Shown one piece after another: positions 16,589-24,606 of a DNA stretch of 64,000 nucleotides. Within the stretch, counting starts at the first letter, position 1. Every line of letters starts with the position of its first letter. Origin of the DNA: Rheinheimera pacifica (GTDB lineage Bacteria; Pseudomonadota; Gammaproteobacteria; Enterobacterales; Alteromonadaceae); NCBI RefSeq assembly GCF_900108485.1, contig NZ_FNXF01000011.1, positions 1 to 64,000 on the forward strand. The letters run 5' to 3'. The notes below the pieces were generated by a model. It had not been told where the DNA came from, did no database searches, and saw only the letters and a list, made by a program, of their open reading frames with translations. The translations under genes and the position numbers were made by a program.

Positions 16589-18634
16589 ATGCGAAACCTT
16601 ACCGGGAGCATCACACTACTGCTGGCATTTGCCTGCACAGCTGTTGCAGCTAAACCTATTACGCTGGAACAAACTGTCGGCATACAACATGTCACTCAAC
16701 TGGTTGTAAGCAACGACGGCAATTACACCGCGTTTATCCGTAACCGGCCACGCAACCCTTACAGCGAGAATGATGGCTCCAGCCACCATGAATTATTTCT
16801 GCTCGACAAAAATGGCAACGAAACCCCCTTTGTCACCGGCGATGGCCGGGTTGGTAATATTAAGTTCAGCGCCGACAATACGCAGCTGTATTTCACCGCT
16901 AAAAGAGGCGATGACAAATTTACCAGCCTGTACCGCATAGCGGTTAGTGGTGGCGAAGCGCAAAAAGTACTGAGCCTGCCCAACAATATCAGCAGCTACG
17001 ATATCAGTGCCGACGGCAACTATCTGGCCTTGCTGGCCAGGCCGGCGGAAGCAAAACAGCAGGCAGAATTAAAAAAGAAAGGTTTTAAAGCCGAGGTGTA
17101 TGAAGAAGATTTAATCAACACCCAGTTGTGGCTGGCGCAACTGCAGCAACGGCCGTTGAAAGCTGACACTGTGCCGATCGATGGCAATGTGTTGTCGGTG
17201 GCATTTGCGCCAAAACAACAGCAGTTGCTGGTACGTGTAGCGCCCACGGCACTGATTGACGATAACTACATGGCCAGCCAGTACCAGTTGGTTGATTTTA
17301 GCGGCAAGGTGCAACAACGTTTTGCCACTGTCGGTAAACTGGACAAAGCCGAACTGTCACCAGATGGCAGCAAACTGGCGCTGATTGGCAGCGAAGATAT
17401 CCACGACCCTTCAGCCGGGCGTTTAATACTGGCTGATGTAAAAAGTGCCAGCCTGAGCGAGCTGCTGCCCAACTATGCAGGCCACGTGCAGGACATTGCC
17501 TGGCGCAGCAATAATGAACTGCTATATGTTGGCCATATTGGTACTGAAGCAGAACTGGGCGTTGTTAATGCACGCAGCGGCAAAGCCAGCCAACTGGTAA
17601 AACCCGGTTCAGGCATTATTACCCGCGTAGCACAGCCGGCAAATGCCAAACACAGTGCGCTGCTTGTTAACACAGCCGCTCACCCAACTGAAGTTTATCG
17701 CCTCAGTGGCAATAAGCTTAACCGGCAAACAAACTCTAACCCCTGGCTGGCCGACATTAGCATGCCAAAACAGGAAACCATCAGGCACACAGCCAACGAC
17801 GGTGTTGAGCTGGAGGGCATTCTGGTCTATCCGCTGGATTATCAGCAAGGCCAGCGCTACCCGCTGATCATGGTGGTACATGGTGGGCCGGAAGCGCATA
17901 TGTCTAACGGCTGGCTCGACCGCTACGCCAGCCCGGTAAAACTGGCCGCCAGTGAAGGTTATATGCAGTTTTTCCCTAACTACCGCGGCAGTACCGGCCG
18001 GGGTGTGGCATTTTCCAAGCTGGGGCAAAATGATTACGCCGGCAAAGAATTTGATGATTTAGTCGATGCTAAAAATTATCTGGTTGCACAAGGGCTGGTT
18101 GATGCCGCCAAAGTGGGTATTACCGGTGGCTCTTATGGTGGATATGCGTCGGCCTGGGCTGCCACCAAGCAAACAGAGCACTTTGCCGCCAGCGTTATGT
18201 TTGTTGGCATCAGTAATAATTTATCTAAATTTGGCACCACAGATATCGCCAATGAAATGCATTTGGTACATGCCCGCAGTTACCCGTGGCAAAAATGGCA
18301 ATGGTATTTAGAGCGCAGCCCGATTTACCATGCAGAACAAGCCAAAACCCCCATTTTGATTATGCACGGTAAAGAAGACACCCGCGTACACCCCAGCCAA
18401 TCAATGGAGTTATACCGCTACTTAAAAACCCACGGCAAAGTGCCGGTACGCTTAGTGCTGTATCCGGGTGAAGGCCACGGCAACCAGAAAGCTGCAGCCC
18501 AGCTGGATTACGGTATGCGCCTGATGCGCTGGATGGATCATTTCTTAAAGCAGGGTAATAAAGATTTGCCACCGCATGAGCTGCCACACGCTGACAATAT
18601 AAAAGCAGCAACGAAAGAAAAAGACGCGGCCTAG
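16589..18634 (+). CDS. S9-family prolyl oligopeptidase, exported
   Basis: A 681-residue peptidase with a signal peptide (MRNLTGSITLLLAFACTAVAA). Residues about 30-400 form a beta-propeller with WD/PD40-like repeats (ADNTQLYFTAKR, SPDGSKLALIGSED). The alpha/beta-hydrolase domain (about 410-660) carries the triad: Ser in GGSYGGYAS, Asp in MHGKEDTRV, His in GEGHGN. The propeller limits access to short peptides. The chosen ATG at 16589 follows GGAGGAAGA and gives a clean signal peptide; the open frame extends to 16436 without one. It is transcribed away from the DUF819 gene and ends at a strong terminator. Confidence 0.92.
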   Translation: MRNLTGSITLLLAFACTAVAAKPITLEQTVGIQHVTQLVVSNDGNYTAFIRNRPRNPYSENDGSSHHELFLLDKNGNETPFVTGDGRVGNIKFSADNTQLYFTAKRGDDKFTSLYRIAVSGGEAQKVLSLPNNISSYDISADGNYLALLARPAEAKQQAELKKKGFKAEVYEEDLINTQLWLAQLQQRPLKADTVPIDGNVLSVAFAPKQQQLLVRVAPTALIDDNYMASQYQLVDFSGKVQQRFATVGKLDKAELSPDGSKLALIGSEDIHDPSAGRLILADVKSASLSELLPNYAGHVQDIAWRSNNELLYVGHIGTEAELGVVNARSGKASQLVKPGSGIITRVAQPANAKHSALLVNTAAHPTEVYRLSGNKLNRQTNSNPWLADISMPKQETIRHTANDGVELEGILVYPLDYQQGQRYPLIMVVHGGPEAHMSNGWLDRYASPVKLAASEGYMQFFPNYRGSTGRGVAFSKLGQNDYAGKEFDDLVDAKNYLVAQGLVDAAKVGITGGSYGGYASAWAATKQTEHFAASVMFVGISNNLSKFGTTDIANEMHLVHARSYPWQKWQWYLERSPIYHAEQAKTPILIMHGKEDTRVHPSQSMELYRYLKTHGKVPVRLVLYPGEGHGNQKAAAQLDYGMRLMRWMDHFLKQGNKDLPPHELPHADNIKAATKEKDAA

Positions 18635-18651
18635 AAGCCGGATAACGGAAG

Positions 18652-18677
18652 ATGCCCGGCTTGCCGGGCATTTTTTT
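18652..18677 (+). terminator. Rho-independent terminator of the S9 peptidase gene
   Basis: The stem TGCCCGGC/GCCGGGCA has a two-base loop and a seven-T run. Its T-run overlaps the stop codon of the convergent HopJ-like gene. Confidence 0.85.
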
Positions 18678-19023
18678 ACTCAGCCGCTTTAGCGCTTAAC
18701 GCTGGTGCTGCAAACGCCACGCCATCCCAGCCGGTGCGGATAAAATTACGGATATTCTGATGATCTGTGCCTTTGGGGGTATCCAGTACAGTGCGGTAGT
18801 AATCGCCAAATAAAAATAACGTTTGCGGTGCCGATAACTGGTGCAGCAAACCAAAAGCCAATATTTTGCACGAACCGTTATTTTCACCGGCAGCGTTGTG
18901 TAACTCGCCATTTTTAAACGCTACCGGCGTAAACTGGTACAACGCATCGATAAGCGCAATACTTTGCTCGAAACTGATACTGTCGGGTTCAGTACTCAAC
19001 TGAATAAAAAAATGCTCTAGCAT
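18676..19023 (-). CDS. HopJ-type protein (HopJ type III effector family)
   Basis: A 115-residue protein whose sequence closely follows the HopJ family: FTPVAFKNGELHNAAGENNGSCK, ILAFGLLHQLSAPQTLFLFGDYYR, and the closing HQNIRNFIRTGWDGVAF. The family is named after a Pseudomonas syringae protein but is widespread in free-living bacteria without type III secretion, and none is visible here, so an effector role is unlikely. It is small, soluble and without a signal peptide. Possible ribosome site AGGAG lies just before the ATG on the minus strand. Confidence 0.8.
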   Translation of the reverse strand: MLEHFFIQLSTEPDSISFEQSIALIDALYQFTPVAFKNGELHNAAGENNGSCKILAFGLLHQLSAPQTLFLFGDYYRTVLDTPKGTDHQNIRNFIRTGWDGVAFAAPALSAKAAE

Positions 19024-19208
19024 AGGAACTCCTGTTCGTTATGGCCAAGCGGGCCTGCGGTAATCTGCTGATACTAAGCGTTGCCTTTAAGCTTAGCAAC
19101 AACACAAATAATGAAGTAACACATCTTTACTATTGAGTACCGGATCCGGCTAACGTCATGGTTATTGCCTGATATACTCTGGCCATTATCCGTAAGCCGG
19201 ACCACATT

Positions 19209-20582
19209 ATGTTAAGCACCGATATCTGCCAGCAGGCACGCCTGGCAAGAGATGCCCGCTTTGATGGCCTGTTTTTTACAGCAGTAAAAAGCACCGGTAT
19301 TTATTGCCGCCCTATTTGCCCGGCAAAAGCACCGGCCGAGGCCCAGGTTAGCTATTATTTTTCATCAGCTGCTGCCTGCGCAGCCGGTTACCGGCCATGT
19401 CTGCGTTGCCGGCCAGACAGTGCACCTGGCTCTGCCGCCTGGCAAGGTACAGATACGACCTTACAACGCGCCTTAAAACTGATTGATGCAGGCGCATTAC
19501 AGCAACAAAACCAGACACAACTGGCAGAACGGCTTGGTATAAGTGAGCGTTACCTGCGCAAAATGTTTCAGCAGCAACTGGGGCTGGCGCCAAAACACTA
19601 TGCCATTACCCAGCAAGTGTTATTTGCCAAAAAACTGCTGCATGAAACAGCTCTGCCTATCAGTGCCATTGCTTATCAGGCTGGTTTTAACAGTGTCCGG
19701 CGTTTTAACGATGCCTTTAAACAACAACTGCAACTTAGCCCCGGCGCTATTCGCCGGCGGCATGACAGTCCTGAGCCGGAGCTGATCCAGCTGGAGCTGA
19801 GTTACCGCCCGCCACTGGCCTGGCACACTATGCTGCAGTTTTGGCAGGCGCGCACGCTGGACGGTATCGATTGGGTAGATCAGCAAAGCTATGGCCGCAC
19901 GTTCAGCTATCAACAGAGTGCAGGCTGGTTTGAAGTAACGCCGAAAACGGACAGCAGCTTACAGCTGAATCTGCACTGGCCCGCTAAACAAGGGCTATTT
20001 GGCCTGGTGCAGCAACTACGCCGCCTGCTGGATCTGGATGCCAATATGTTGCAGATAGAGCACCAGTTGCAGCAGCATGCTTTATTTAGCCAAGGCATAA
20101 TCAGCGGCCTGCGTATTCCTGGCTTATGGTGCAGCTGGGAAGCGGGCGTCAGGGCCATACTGGGGCAGCAGGTTAGTGTTGCCGGTGCCCGCACCCAGCT
20201 TAATCGTTTAGTGCAGGCCTTGGCTGAGCCGGTGGCCGGTGACAAAAAACTGTTCCCTACCCCGCAGGCCGTAGCGCAAAGCGACCTGGAAATGATAAAA
20301 GTGCCACAAGCGCGGCGCGACACGCTAAAAGCCCTGGCGCACTTTGTGATGGCAACACCTGATGCATCACCGCAGCAATGGCTCAGTATTAAAGGCATCG
20401 GCCCCTGGACGGTAAACTACGCCTGCCTGCGCGGTTTATCTGCCAGTGATATCTGGCTGGCCGGCGATCTTGGTGTGCAAAAAGCACTGGCCCGTAATGG
20501 TAATGCTGCCACTGATACCAGTAGCCTGGCGCCGTGGCGCAGCTATGCCACCTTTCAGTTATGGTTTAGTCCCGGAGATTAA
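19209..20582 (+). CDS. Ada-AlkA fusion: methyl-phosphotriester sensor, AraC HTH and 3-methyladenine DNA glycosylase
   Basis: A 457-residue three-part DNA repair protein. Residues 8-75 are an Ada zinc domain with four Cys (C33, C37, C64, C67), one of which should accept methyl groups from phosphotriesters. Residues about 85-185 are an AraC-type DNA-binding domain (LAERLGISERYLRKMF and ISAIAYQAGFNSVRRFNDAF). Residues about 195-455 are an AlkA-type glycosylase with AGVRAILGQQVSVAGA and a helix-hairpin-helix LSIKGIGPWTVNYACL, followed by the likely catalytic Asp in AGDLGVQKA. The layout suggests that it both senses and repairs alkylation damage. The methyltransferase gene follows after one base. 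Confidence 0.9.
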   Translation: MLSTDICQQARLARDARFDGLFFTAVKSTGIYCRPICPAKAPAEAQVSYYFSSAAACAAGYRPCLRCRPDSAPGSAAWQGTDTTLQRALKLIDAGALQQQNQTQLAERLGISERYLRKMFQQQLGLAPKHYAITQQVLFAKKLLHETALPISAIAYQAGFNSVRRFNDAFKQQLQLSPGAIRRRHDSPEPELIQLELSYRPPLAWHTMLQFWQARTLDGIDWVDQQSYGRTFSYQQSAGWFEVTPKTDSSLQLNLHWPAKQGLFGLVQQLRRLLDLDANMLQIEHQLQQHALFSQGIISGLRIPGLWCSWEAGVRAILGQQVSVAGARTQLNRLVQALAEPVAGDKKLFPTPQAVAQSDLEMIKVPQARRDTLKALAHFVMATPDASPQQWLSIKGIGPWTVNYACLRGLSASDIWLAGDLGVQKALARNGNAATDTSSLAPWRSYATFQLWFSPGD

Positions 20583-20583
20583 T

Positions 20584-21051
20584 ATGTTTAGCCAATATAT
20601 CGACAGCCCGTTAGGGCCGGTACATATTTTAGCAACCGCTAGTGGTATCACTGCCATCAGCTTTGTGCCCACGCGCCAGGCAGCGGAGCAACCTTCAGCG
20701 CTTACAACTTTGGCCGCGCAACAGCTCAGTGCCTATTTTGCCGGCACCTTAAGCCATTTCAGCTTACCGCTGACAGCCAGTGGTACGGTATTTCAGCAAC
20801 AGGTATGGCGCCAGCTGTGTGCTATACCTTTTGGCCAAACCTGCAGCTATGCCGATATTGCCCGTGGCATCAGCAATGTTAAAGCAGTAAGAGCAGTAGG
20901 TGCCGCTAATGGCCGCAACCCTATTGCGATAGTGGTGCCGTGTCATCGTGTGATAGGCGCCAACGGCACTTTAACCGGTTATGCCGGTGGGCTGGATAAA
21001 AAAGCCTGGCTGCTAAAACACGAACAGCGCCAAAAGGCGCTGTTCGGTTAA
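20584..21051 (+). CDS. ogt: Methylated-DNA--[protein]-cysteine S-methyltransferase
   Basis: A 155-residue O6-alkylguanine-DNA alkyltransferase. The acceptor motif is IVVPCHRVIG, preceded by the helix-turn-helix segment VWRQLCAIPFGQTCSYADIARGI and the RAVGAANGRNP arginine-finger region. The ATG at 20584 is one base after the Ada-AlkA stop, so the two are translationally linked; the open frame extends upstream to 20446 inside the glycosylase gene and is not used. It repairs O6-methylguanine in one suicide reaction. Together with the upstream gene it forms an adaptive-response unit. Whether this is orthologous to Ogt or is a split Ada C-terminus cannot be decided; the symbol is tentative. Confidence 0.88.
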   Translation: MFSQYIDSPLGPVHILATASGITAISFVPTRQAAEQPSALTTLAAQQLSAYFAGTLSHFSLPLTASGTVFQQQVWRQLCAIPFGQTCSYADIARGISNVKAVRAVGAANGRNPIAIVVPCHRVIGANGTLTGYAGGLDKKAWLLKHEQRQKALFG

Positions 21052-21080
21052 ACGGTTGTGCAGTAAAAAACAGTAGCAGA

Positions 21081-21617
21081 TCAGAACTGGTAAGACACAC
21101 CGAAACGGAATTCGTTTTTAGTGTCACCGCTGTTTAGCGCCACATTGCTGCGAATGGCCCAGTCCGGGCTCAGGTGATAAGCGATACCGCCGGCAAAACT
21201 GCCATAATTATCGCCAATAGAGTGATAACTGGCTTCAGAGTAAAGTTCTACCTGCGGTGTTAACGGGTGACGTACACCCACACCACCATAACCACCAGAG
21301 TCATCTGCATCACCTGATGCATTTTGAAAACCGGCCAGAATATAAGTTTGGGTATTAGGCGAAAAATCCAGTTTAAAACCGGTTAAGTAATTTACACCCA
21401 CCTTCAGCATGTTAGCATCAAACGGGCCTTGCGATACGCGGGCAAACTCGGCGTCCAGCACCCAGTTTCTGTCCAGGCGGTATGAAGCTTCAACATAAGG
21501 GCCATCCGGGCCAATATCAGTGTAACCTGCACCAACATAATCCCATTTGATGTTAGCCTGGGCACCGGCGGCAAAAACTGCGGCAATGATACTTGCTGAT
21601 ACGATTGATTTTTTCAT
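21081..21617 (-). CDS. Small outer-membrane beta-barrel protein
   Basis: A 178-residue protein with a signal peptide (MKKSIVSASIIAAVFAAGAQA) and a mature part of alternating amphipathic strands ending in YQF, the typical C-terminal signal for outer-membrane insertion. Strands such as YVEASYRLDRNWVLDAEFAR, YILAGFQNASG and GIAYHLSPDWAIRSNVALN suggest an eight-stranded barrel. It has no recognisable ligand motif. It is convergent with the methyltransferase gene, 29 bp apart. An inverted pair TCTCAC/GTGAGA lies upstream (about 21635-21670). Confidence 0.75.
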   Translation of the reverse strand: MKKSIVSASIIAAVFAAGAQANIKWDYVGAGYTDIGPDGPYVEASYRLDRNWVLDAEFARVSQGPFDANMLKVGVNYLTGFKLDFSPNTQTYILAGFQNASGDADDSGGYGGVGVRHPLTPQVELYSEASYHSIGDNYGSFAGGIAYHLSPDWAIRSNVALNSGDTKNEFRFGVSYQF

Positions 21618-21739
21618 CTTATACTCCTAGGTTTCTCACACTGAGTCACACTTAAATTGCAACGTGAGACTTATTTTTATTAAGGCACAGCTTAGTCTCA
21701 GCGTCTTAACGCTGGCTGAACCCACCAGCCTGGTGCAAA

Positions 21740-21758
21740 CATTCTAATTTTTAGAATG
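21740..21758. promoter_or_regulatory. Inverted repeat, possible operator for the pirin gene
   Basis: CATTCTAA and TTAGAATG are separated by TTT and form a perfect 8-bp inverted repeat with a T-N11-A core as in LysR-type sites. It lies 77 bp upstream of the pirin ATG. No LysR gene is adjacent, so the binder is unknown. Confidence 0.4.
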
Positions 21759-21835
21759 CTTAGTGGTGAATAATGTAATTTTCTTTCCATTAACGCTAAG
21801 CTTTAATAGCAAGCATTATTTCTGGAGAAACCATA

Positions 21836-22723
21836 ATGACTACACGCACAGTGCAACGCCTGATCCCTGCAATCCAGGCATCAGATGGCGCCGGGGTAAA
21901 AATTAAGCGCAGCCTGGGGCAAAACCAGCATACCCGGCTGGATCCGTTTTTAATGCTGGATTTTTTCGGCTCAGACCAGGCCGGAGATTATATTAAAGGC
22001 TTCCCACCGCACCCTCACCGTGGTTTTGAAACAGTAACCTATATGCTGGCAGGCCACATGTTGCATGAGGATCATCTGGGTAATCAGGGCCATCTTAAAA
22101 GCGGTGGCGTACAATGGATGACCGCAGGCCGGGGTATTATCCACTCAGAAATGCCACAGCAAGACGCTGGCTTAATGCAAGGTTTTCAGTTATGGCTAAA
22201 TCTGCCTGCAGCAGAAAAAATGAAACCCGCGGCTTATGTTGATATCAGCCCGGAGTTGATCCCGCAGATAACCTTAGCGCAAGGCCAAGCCAAAGTGATT
22301 GCAGGCACTTTGCAAACCGCTGATATCCAGCAAAGAGGGCCGATACAGGGCTTAACCACCGAGCCGCAGTATTACGATTTACACCTGACCGCCGGGCAGA
22401 CAATAACGCTGCAACTGGCGCTGACTCACAGTGCTTTTGTTTACCCCTATGCCGGCGATATTAACGTGGTAGATGATAAAGAGCAGCGCAAAGTGCCCCA
22501 GCACCATGCCGGTGTGCTAACTAACGGCACGGCGCTAACCTTGTATGCCGAGCACGATTGCCGTTTATTAGTACTGGCAGCAGCACCTATTGGCGAGCCG
22601 ATAGTGCAGTATGGCCCTTTTGTAATGAACTCTATGGCCGAAATTGAACAGGCCATCAGTGATTATCAGCAAGGCCGCCTGACCGACAATAAAGTGGCAA
22701 ACACCATTGAGCTGGCCCGGTAA
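21836..22723 (+). CDS. Pirin family protein
   Basis: A 295-residue bicupin. The N-terminal cupin has the pirin signature: DPFLMLDFFG, then the metal-binding block PPHPHRGFETVTYMLAG with two His, H78-type His in MLHEDHLGN, and the TAGRGIIHSEMP motif with His and Glu ligands. The C-terminal cupin (about 165-285) is degenerate. Pirins bind iron; some have quercetin 2,3-dioxygenase activity and others act as redox-sensitive cofactors, so the reaction here is open. The ATG follows GGAGAAACC. It stands alone, with a candidate operator upstream. Confidence 0.9.
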   Translation: MTTRTVQRLIPAIQASDGAGVKIKRSLGQNQHTRLDPFLMLDFFGSDQAGDYIKGFPPHPHRGFETVTYMLAGHMLHEDHLGNQGHLKSGGVQWMTAGRGIIHSEMPQQDAGLMQGFQLWLNLPAAEKMKPAAYVDISPELIPQITLAQGQAKVIAGTLQTADIQQRGPIQGLTTEPQYYDLHLTAGQTITLQLALTHSAFVYPYAGDINVVDDKEQRKVPQHHAGVLTNGTALTLYAEHDCRLLVLAAAPIGEPIVQYGPFVMNSMAEIEQAISDYQQGRLTDNKVANTIELAR

Positions 22724-22814
22724 AGGGTTTAAACAACGCTTTAGATAATGAAAAGCGGGATTTTGTCAGCCCGGCGTTTTATACTAACGCCTTTGTAATG
22801 ACAGAGACTGCAGC

Positions 22815-23525
22815 ATGCAATTAATCGGTATTATCGGCGCCATGGAGCCGGAAGTGGCGCTGTTGCGCCAGCAAATCGTTGATGTAGAAACTACTGAGTT
22901 GGGTTCTTACGTATTTTACAGCGGCCGCCTCAATGGCGTAGCTGTTGTGCTGGTGCAATCCGGTATCGGTAAAGTTGCCGCTGCAGTTGCCACTACTTTA
23001 ATGATCCAGCATTTTAAACCAGACGCTGTTATTAATACCGGTTCAGCCGGTGGTTTTGACCCGCAATTAAGTGTTGGTGATGTCGTTATCAGCACCGAAG
23101 TACGCCACCATGATGTTGACGTTACCGCCTTTGGCTATGAAATAGGCCAGGTGCCACAAATGCCCGCCGCTTATATACCGCACCCGGCTCTGGTAGCTGC
23201 TGCCGAACAAAGTATTAAATTACTGGGTTATTGCAAAACCAAACAAGGGCTTATTGCTACCGGCGACAGCTTTATCTGTGATCCGGCGCGCATAGCTGTT
23301 ATCCGTCAGCAGTTCCCAACCATGCTGGCAGTTGAAATGGAAGGCGCCGCTATTGCTCAGGTATGTCATATGCTGCACACACCTTTTGTGGTGATCAGAA
23401 GCTTAAGCGATATAGCCGGTAAAGAATCGCCACAATCTTTCGAAGCCTATCTGGAGGTAGCCTCAAAAAACAGTTCAGCCATGGTTGCTGAACTGATTAG
23501 CAGCCTGGCCGGTGTAAGCCTGTAA
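22815..23525 (+). CDS. mtnN: 5'-methylthioadenosine/S-adenosylhomocysteine nucleosidase
   Basis: A 236-residue enzyme, normal length, that cleaves adenine from methylthioadenosine and S-adenosylhomocysteine in the methyl cycle and autoinducer-2 pathway. It begins [11 protein letters not shown], with the catalytic Glu in AMEPEV; TGSAGGF binds the substrate region; [11 protein letters not shown] and [10 protein letters not shown] supply the ribose-binding Glu and the catalytic Asp. It is followed by a cbiB-like gene after 1 bp, a pairing also known in Vibrio and Shewanella. Confidence 0.95.
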   Translation: MQLIGIIGAMEPEVALLRQQIVDVETTELGSYVFYSGRLNGVAVVLVQSGIGKVAAAVATTLMIQHFKPDAVINTGSAGGFDPQLSVGDVVISTEVRHHDVDVTAFGYEIGQVPQMPAAYIPHPALVAAAEQSIKLLGYCKTKQGLIATGDSFICDPARIAVIRQQFPTMLAVEMEGAAIAQVCHMLHTPFVVIRSLSDIAGKESPQSFEAYLEVASKNSSAMVAELISSLAGVSL

Positions 23526-23526
23526 C

Positions 23527-24483
23527 GTGCTGCCAACAGGGCTTTGGTTTGCGCCATTAATGCTGCTGGCCGTAGTGCTGGCAGCTAACTGGTTTAGCTT
23601 GCCTGCGGCCTATCATCCGTTAACACTGTTTCGTTATTATGCCCGGCAACTGGCAAAAAAAGTTCATCCTGATCCTAACCGGCCGCCACAGCAGCAGCTG
23701 ATCTCCGGCAACCTGGCCGTGATTGTCGCCACAGCGCCGCCGTTATTGCTATGCTACAGCCTGTATCAGTTCTCTGAGCTGCCGCAACTGCTCGATGCCC
23801 TGCTGCTGTATATCAGCCTGGACTGGCAACAACAGCGTAAACACATTCTTAGCGTTAGCGATAGCCTCAAACGCGGCCAGCTAATGCTGGCAAAAGAGCA
23901 AGCGACAAAACTCGTGCTGCGCGACACCAGCCGCCTGACAGCAATGGGTATTAGTAAAGCCATGCTGGAAAGCACAGTACTGCGTAATACTAAACTGATG
24001 CTGGGTGTGTGCTGCTGGTTTTTAGTGGGCGGTGGTATTGCCGCCCTGGCATACCGGCTGTTGCAGGAATTGGCCCAGCAATGGAATAGTAAACTGCCGT
24101 TAAACACTCACTTTGGCGTACCTGCTGCCTGGCTTGCCACTATTACTGCCGCCCCGGCGATGCTAATTGGTAGTGTTATTCTGGCTTTGCAGCATGGTAT
24201 CAACCGCTGCTATAAGCAAATTCGTCAGATACCACGGCTTAAGATTAACGCTCTGTCTTTTTTACTGCTGTGTTGCACCAGCGTAGCAGTGCGCTGCAAT
24301 ATTGGCGGCCCGGTTTATTATGGCAATACTAAACTGCAGCGCAGCCGTATACCGTACCAGCGCGACCCCGCCTGGCAGGACATTGGCAACGCCGTGCGGG
24401 TTGTGCATTTTGTTCAGCTGTATTTTATGCTGCTGGCACTAAGCGTAACCTTAGTGCAATTGGCACTGCTTTGGTTGAAATAG
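23527..24483 (+). CDS. cbiB: Cobalamin biosynthesis protein CbiB/CobD-like membrane protein
   Basis: A 318-residue membrane protein resembling adenosylcobinamide-phosphate synthase. It has about five hydrophobic segments and the family-like stretches RDTSRLTAMGISKAMLESTVLRN, AWLATITAAPAMLIG and CNIGGPVYYGNTKLQR, the latter close to the glycine-rich CbiB tail. The enzyme joins aminopropanol phosphate to adenosylcobyric acid, or in salvage strains handles cobinamide. It starts with GTG directly after mtnN. No other cobalamin gene is in the window, which fits salvage use. It is more divergent than textbook CbiB, so function could be altered. Confidence 0.78.
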   Translation: MLPTGLWFAPLMLLAVVLAANWFSLPAAYHPLTLFRYYARQLAKKVHPDPNRPPQQQLISGNLAVIVATAPPLLLCYSLYQFSELPQLLDALLLYISLDWQQQRKHILSVSDSLKRGQLMLAKEQATKLVLRDTSRLTAMGISKAMLESTVLRNTKLMLGVCCWFLVGGGIAALAYRLLQELAQQWNSKLPLNTHFGVPAAWLATITAAPAMLIGSVILALQHGINRCYKQIRQIPRLKINALSFLLLCCTSVAVRCNIGGPVYYGNTKLQRSRIPYQRDPAWQDIGNAVRVVHFVQLYFMLLALSVTLVQLALLWLK

Positions 24484-24606
24484 CAACGATAACGGGTGCT
24501 GTCGTCAGAAAACTGGACAAGCTATTCACTCTCAGTATATGTTCTGCACAACAATGCAGATGTAGCAGCAATAATAATAATCACGCTACAGTGAACGGGA
24601 GTTTCA

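Noticed and set aside
18676-19023. Type III secretion effector
   Set aside because: The HopJ family is common in bacteria without type III secretion, and no secretion or chaperone genes are near.
22724-22814. Cobalamin riboswitch before mtnN-cbiB
   Set aside because: The 91-bp gap is too short, and no B12-box sequence is visible.
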